From Verrucomicrobiales bacterium (GTDB lineage Bacteria > Verrucomicrobiota > Verrucomicrobiia > Verrucomicrobiales > DEV007): 8,459 bases of DNA. The DNA lies in contig JALRFZ010000404.1 of NCBI GenBank assembly GCA_023253615.1, positions 1-8,459 of the forward strand, given 5' to 3'. The notes under the pieces were generated by a model that saw only the letters and a program-made list of their open reading frames with translations, made no database searches and had not been told where the DNA came from. Shown piece by piece: positions 6,667 through 8,459 of the stretch (its first letter is position 1; every line of letters begins with the position of its first letter). The translations under genes and the position numbers were made by a program.

Positions 6667-7823
6667 TTCCTCGGAGCCGTCGTCAGGGGCGTCACCGGAT
6701 CGGGCACGAGGCGGCCCTGGGCCTCGTTCAGCTTCACCGTGTCGAGCCGGGGCAGGACGTGCTTCGCGAAAAGGTCGCATTCCTCGAGATGCGGATAACC
6801 CGAGAGAATGAAGGCGCGGATGCCGAGGTCGATGTAGCGCTGCAGTTTTTCGTAAACCTGGTCGGGATCTCCGACGATGGCGCTGCCGCAGCCGCTCCGG
6901 GCGAGCCCGACGCCGCTCCAGAGATGGGGCTCGATATAGAGATCGTCGCTTCGGGCGCGGAGTTCATCCTGCCGCATCACGCCGAGGCTCTTGCTGTCCA
7001 TGCTGCGGTCCTTGATCTCCTGCCCCTTTTCGCGGTCGAGCTTCGAGATGAGACGGTCGGCGGCGGCGCGCGCCTCGGCTTCGGTTTCGCGGACGATGAC
7101 ATGCGAACGGAACCCGAAATCGATGGTGCGTCCGTGGGCGGCGGCCTTTTCGGCCATGCCGCGCATCGTCGCCTCGATGCGGTCCTCGGTCTCGGGCCAC
7201 ATCAGGAAGACGTCGCAATGTTTCGCGCAGAGATCCTGCGCCGCGGGGGAGATGCCGCCGAAATACATCAACGGACCGCCGTTCTGCTGGTAGGGTTTGG
7301 CCGCGTCGGTGTTGGGCAGGCTGATCTCGTAGAACTCGCCCTTGAATTCATAGGGACCTTCCGCCGCCCACATGCCCTGGAGGATCCGGATGATCTCGCT
7401 GCTGCGGGCATAGCGGACCTCGTTGCTCTCCTTCGTCCCCGGCATGTCGGAGGAAATGATGTTGATGCAGAGCCGTCCCTTCGCGATGTGATCGAGCGTC
7501 GCGAGGGCGCGGCCGAGCATGGGCGGCCAGACCTCGCCCATCCGCAGGGCGACGAGCTGGTTGATCGAGCGGGTCTGCGGGGCCATCGCCGAAGCGAAGG
7601 CGAGGGCATCCTGGCCCACGATCCAGCCGGAGGGGAGGAGGATGTTCTGATAGCCGAGCCGGTCGGCCGTCCTGACAATGTCACCACAATGCTCGTAGTT
7701 GCTGCGCAGCGAACCGTCGGGCACGCCGAGGTATTCGTAGTCGTCGCCGCAGAGCGCGGAGAACCAGGCGACCTCGACCTTGCGTTCGGGGCTGCGGACC
7801 GGGATGGGGGAGGATGCGTTCAT
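6663..7823 (-). CDS. LLM-class FMNH2-dependent monooxygenase, SsuD-like (alkanesulfonate monooxygenase family)
   Basis: 386 residues from ATG 7823, close to the approximately 380 residues of E. coli SsuD; a weak GGAA lies upstream. From memory of SsuD the alignment is clear in the C-terminal half: [20 protein letters not shown] (185-204), [20 protein letters not shown] (228-247), ADRLISKLD (255-263), [20 protein letters not shown] (295-314) and [10 protein letters not shown] (339-348). The SsuD active-site residues Arg226, His228, Arg297, Tyr331 and His333 correspond to Arg239, His241, Arg309, Tyr343 and His345. The SsuD Cys54 site (GRSCEDA) reads GWIVGQDA here, so that cysteine is missing. 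The family uses FMNH2 and O2 to cleave C-S bonds of sulfonates or sulfones, releasing sulfite or sulfinate, or oxygenates other substrates. The enzyme is cytoplasmic and needs a reductase such as 3113-3661. A palindrome 70 bp upstream suggests shared control with the COG4529 gene. The exact substrate is uncertain. Confidence 0.9.
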   Translation of the reverse strand: MNASSPIPVRSPERKVEVAWFSALCGDDYEYLGVPDGSLRSNYEHCGDIVRTADRLGYQNILLPSGWIVGQDALAFASAMAPQTRSINQLVALRMGEVWPPMLGRALATLDHIAKGRLCINIISSDMPGTKESNEVRYARSSEIIRILQGMWAAEGPYEFKGEFYEISLPNTDAAKPYQQNGGPLMYFGGISPAAQDLCAKHCDVFLMWPETEDRIEATMRGMAEKAAAHGRTIDFGFRSHVIVRETEAEARAAADRLISKLDREKGQEIKDRSMDSKSLGVMRQDELRARSDDLYIEPHLWSGVGLARSGCGSAIVGDPDQVYEKLQRYIDLGIRAFILSGYPHLEECDLFAKHVLPRLDTVKLNEAQGRLVPDPVTPLTTAPRK

Positions 7824-7973
7824 GAAGTTCCAGGGGGCCGGATTTCGACCGTCATCGTTTCGCGGGAAAAAGCGGTTTACAAGCCTTAATTTTTCCAGTA
7901 TTGGATTTTCTTTCGAAAGTCAAGCCCGGTTGTTGCCCGACCCCGTGGGAGAGGTGCTCCGGATCCGGAAGCC
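7824..7973. promoter_or_regulatory. Divergent regulatory region between monooxygenase and Gfo/Idh genes
   Basis: A 150-bp spacer between diverging starts, with an A+T-rich centre at about 7880-7920 and no ORF of its own. It contains three palindromes: TCCAGTATTGGA (7894-7905), CTTTCGAAAG (7910-7919) and TCCGGATCCGGA (7958-7969). On the minus strand, TTGACT (7923-7918) resembles a -35 box and lies 15 bp before AATACT (7902-7897), a possible -10 inside the first palindrome; the spacing is shorter than the usual 17. No clear promoter is visible for the plus-strand gene. Confidence 0.5.
7894..7905 (-). promoter_or_regulatory. Putative operator TCCAATACTGGA upstream of the SsuD-like gene
   Basis: Read on the minus strand the site is TCCAATACTGGA followed by AAAATTAAGG, 70 bp before the monooxygenase ATG. 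It matches the site at 5016-5027 at 10 of 12 positions, with both differences being transitions, and shares the A-rich flank on the gene-proximal side. Recurrence with the same orientation relative to the downstream gene supports a real cis element rather than chance. Binding by the local ROK regulator is inferred. Confidence 0.5.
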
Positions 7974-8459
7974 ATGAACGACCCCGTCCATCCCACCCGC
8001 CGCCGCTTCGTCGGAGGCTCCCTCCGCGCCGGTGCCGCCCTCTCGACGCTTGCGATTGCCTCGCGCCTGCCGGTGCATGCCGCGGGCGGCGGCGGCAAGC
8101 TGAAGCTCGGCCTGATCGGATGCGGTGGCCGCGGGGCCGGTGCGGCGGGCCAGGCGATCCAAGCCGACGACGGCGTCGTGCTCCACTCGATGTGCGACGT
8201 GAACCGCGATACCCTGACAAAAGCACACGAACTCATCTCGAAAGGCCGTCCCGACCGCGTCGAAGTGCCGGAGGAGCGGCGTCACGACGGCTTCGAGGGC
8301 TACAAAAGGGTCGTCGCCGAGTGCGACGTCGTCATCCTCGCGACGCCGCCGGTCTTCCGGCCGCTCCACGTGGCGGCCGCGGTGCGGGCCGGCAAGCACG
8401 TCTACTGCGAGCGGCCCGCGGCCGTCGACGTCGCCGGCGTGCTGGCAGTGCTCGCAGCC
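7974..8459 (+). CDS. Gfo/Idh/MocA-family oxidoreductase with Tat signal, 3'-truncated by window
   Basis: 162 codons are visible from ATG 7974 to the window end with no stop, so the gene continues outside. GGAA at 7967-7970 sits only 3 bp from the start, so the ribosome site is poor. Residues 8-14 (TRRRFVG) followed by a hydrophobic stretch and VHA (34-36) form a twin-arginine signal with a likely cleavage site after VHA. Residues 43-56 (LKLGLIGCGGRGAG) are the NAD(P)-binding Rossmann motif, CDVNRDTL (74-81) ends strand 2, and DVVILATPPVFRPLHVAAAVRAGKHVYCERP is spread over 118-148. The EKP motif whose lysine is catalytic in the family reads ERP here (146-148). Exported proteins of this family are abundant in Planctomycetota and Verrucomicrobiota and mostly act on sugars or cyclitols. 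The substrate cannot be told from this fragment. It is divergent from the monooxygenase gene across 150 bp. Confidence 0.93.
   Translation, partial: MNDPVHPTRRRFVGGSLRAGAALSTLAIASRLPVHAAGGGGKLKLGLIGCGGRGAGAAGQAIQADDGVVLHSMCDVNRDTLTKAHELISKGRPDRVEVPEERRHDGFEGYKRVVAECDVVILATPPVFRPLHVAAAVRAGKHVYCERPAAVDVAGVLAVLAA

Noticed and set aside
6534..7889. Long plus-strand ORF (451 codons) opposite the monooxygenase gene.
   Set aside because: It is the antisense shadow of a clear SsuD-like gene; its translation shows no recognisable motif and the long opening reflects G+C-rich codon bias.
1..8459. CRISPR arrays, tRNA or rRNA genes, transposases and insertion-sequence ends.
   Set aside because: No spaced direct repeats, cloverleaf-like segments or transposase motifs were seen on either strand by eye.

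Overview
The window looks like a piece of a G+C-rich chromosome (about two-thirds G+C by eye) from the Planctomycetota-Verrucomicrobiota group, more likely Verrucomicrobiota. The main clue is the adjacent pair of a DUF1549/DUF1553 cytochrome-like protein and a DUF1501 protein, a gene couple abundant in that superphylum. A Tat-exported Gfo/Idh/MocA protein at the right edge, the generally weak Shine-Dalgarno sequences and a ROK-type repressor fit the same picture. The taxonomic call is inference; there is no rRNA or other strong marker here.

Layout, left to right. (1) 3-3103, plus strand: the 3' two-thirds or so of a DUF1549/DUF1553 gene (CxxCH haem motif), joined by an ATGA stop/start overlap to a complete DUF1501 gene with a Tat-like signal. 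(2) 3113-3661, minus strand: an NADPH-dependent FMN reductase, convergent with DUF1501 across only 9 bp. (3) 3662-3822: divergent promoter region. (4) 3823-4986, plus strand: a ROK-family transcriptional regulator with an N-terminal winged helix and a degenerate sugar-kinase domain. (5) 5074-6489, plus strand: a COG4529-type FAD/NAD(P)-binding protein. (6) 6490-6662: convergent intergenic region with a strong perfect-stem hairpin and a possible 22-codon ORF. (7) 6663-7823, minus strand: an SsuD-like FMNH2-dependent (luciferase-fold) monooxygenase. (8) 7824-7973: divergent regulatory region with several palindromes. (9) 7974-8459, plus strand: the start of a Tat-exported Gfo/Idh/MocA oxidoreductase, cut by the window end.

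The most interesting reading is that 3113-7823 is one functional module. It holds a flavin reductase, an SsuD-like monooxygenase, an uncharacterised FAD/NAD(P)-binding protein and a local repressor. Nearly identical 12-bp palindromes, consensus TCCRATAYTGGA followed by A-rich sequence, lie upstream of both the COG4529 gene (5016-5027, plus) and the monooxygenase gene (7894-7905, reading minus). Each is oriented towards its gene, and a degenerate related half-site lies between the reductase and the regulator. This suggests a small regulon controlled by the ROK protein, plausibly for using an organosulfur or related compound by two-component FMN oxygenation. The substrate, the inducer and the role of the FAD protein are not shown by the sequence. 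The flanking DUF1549/DUF1501 and Gfo/Idh genes look like separate units of polysaccharide or other exported metabolism typical of the phylum.
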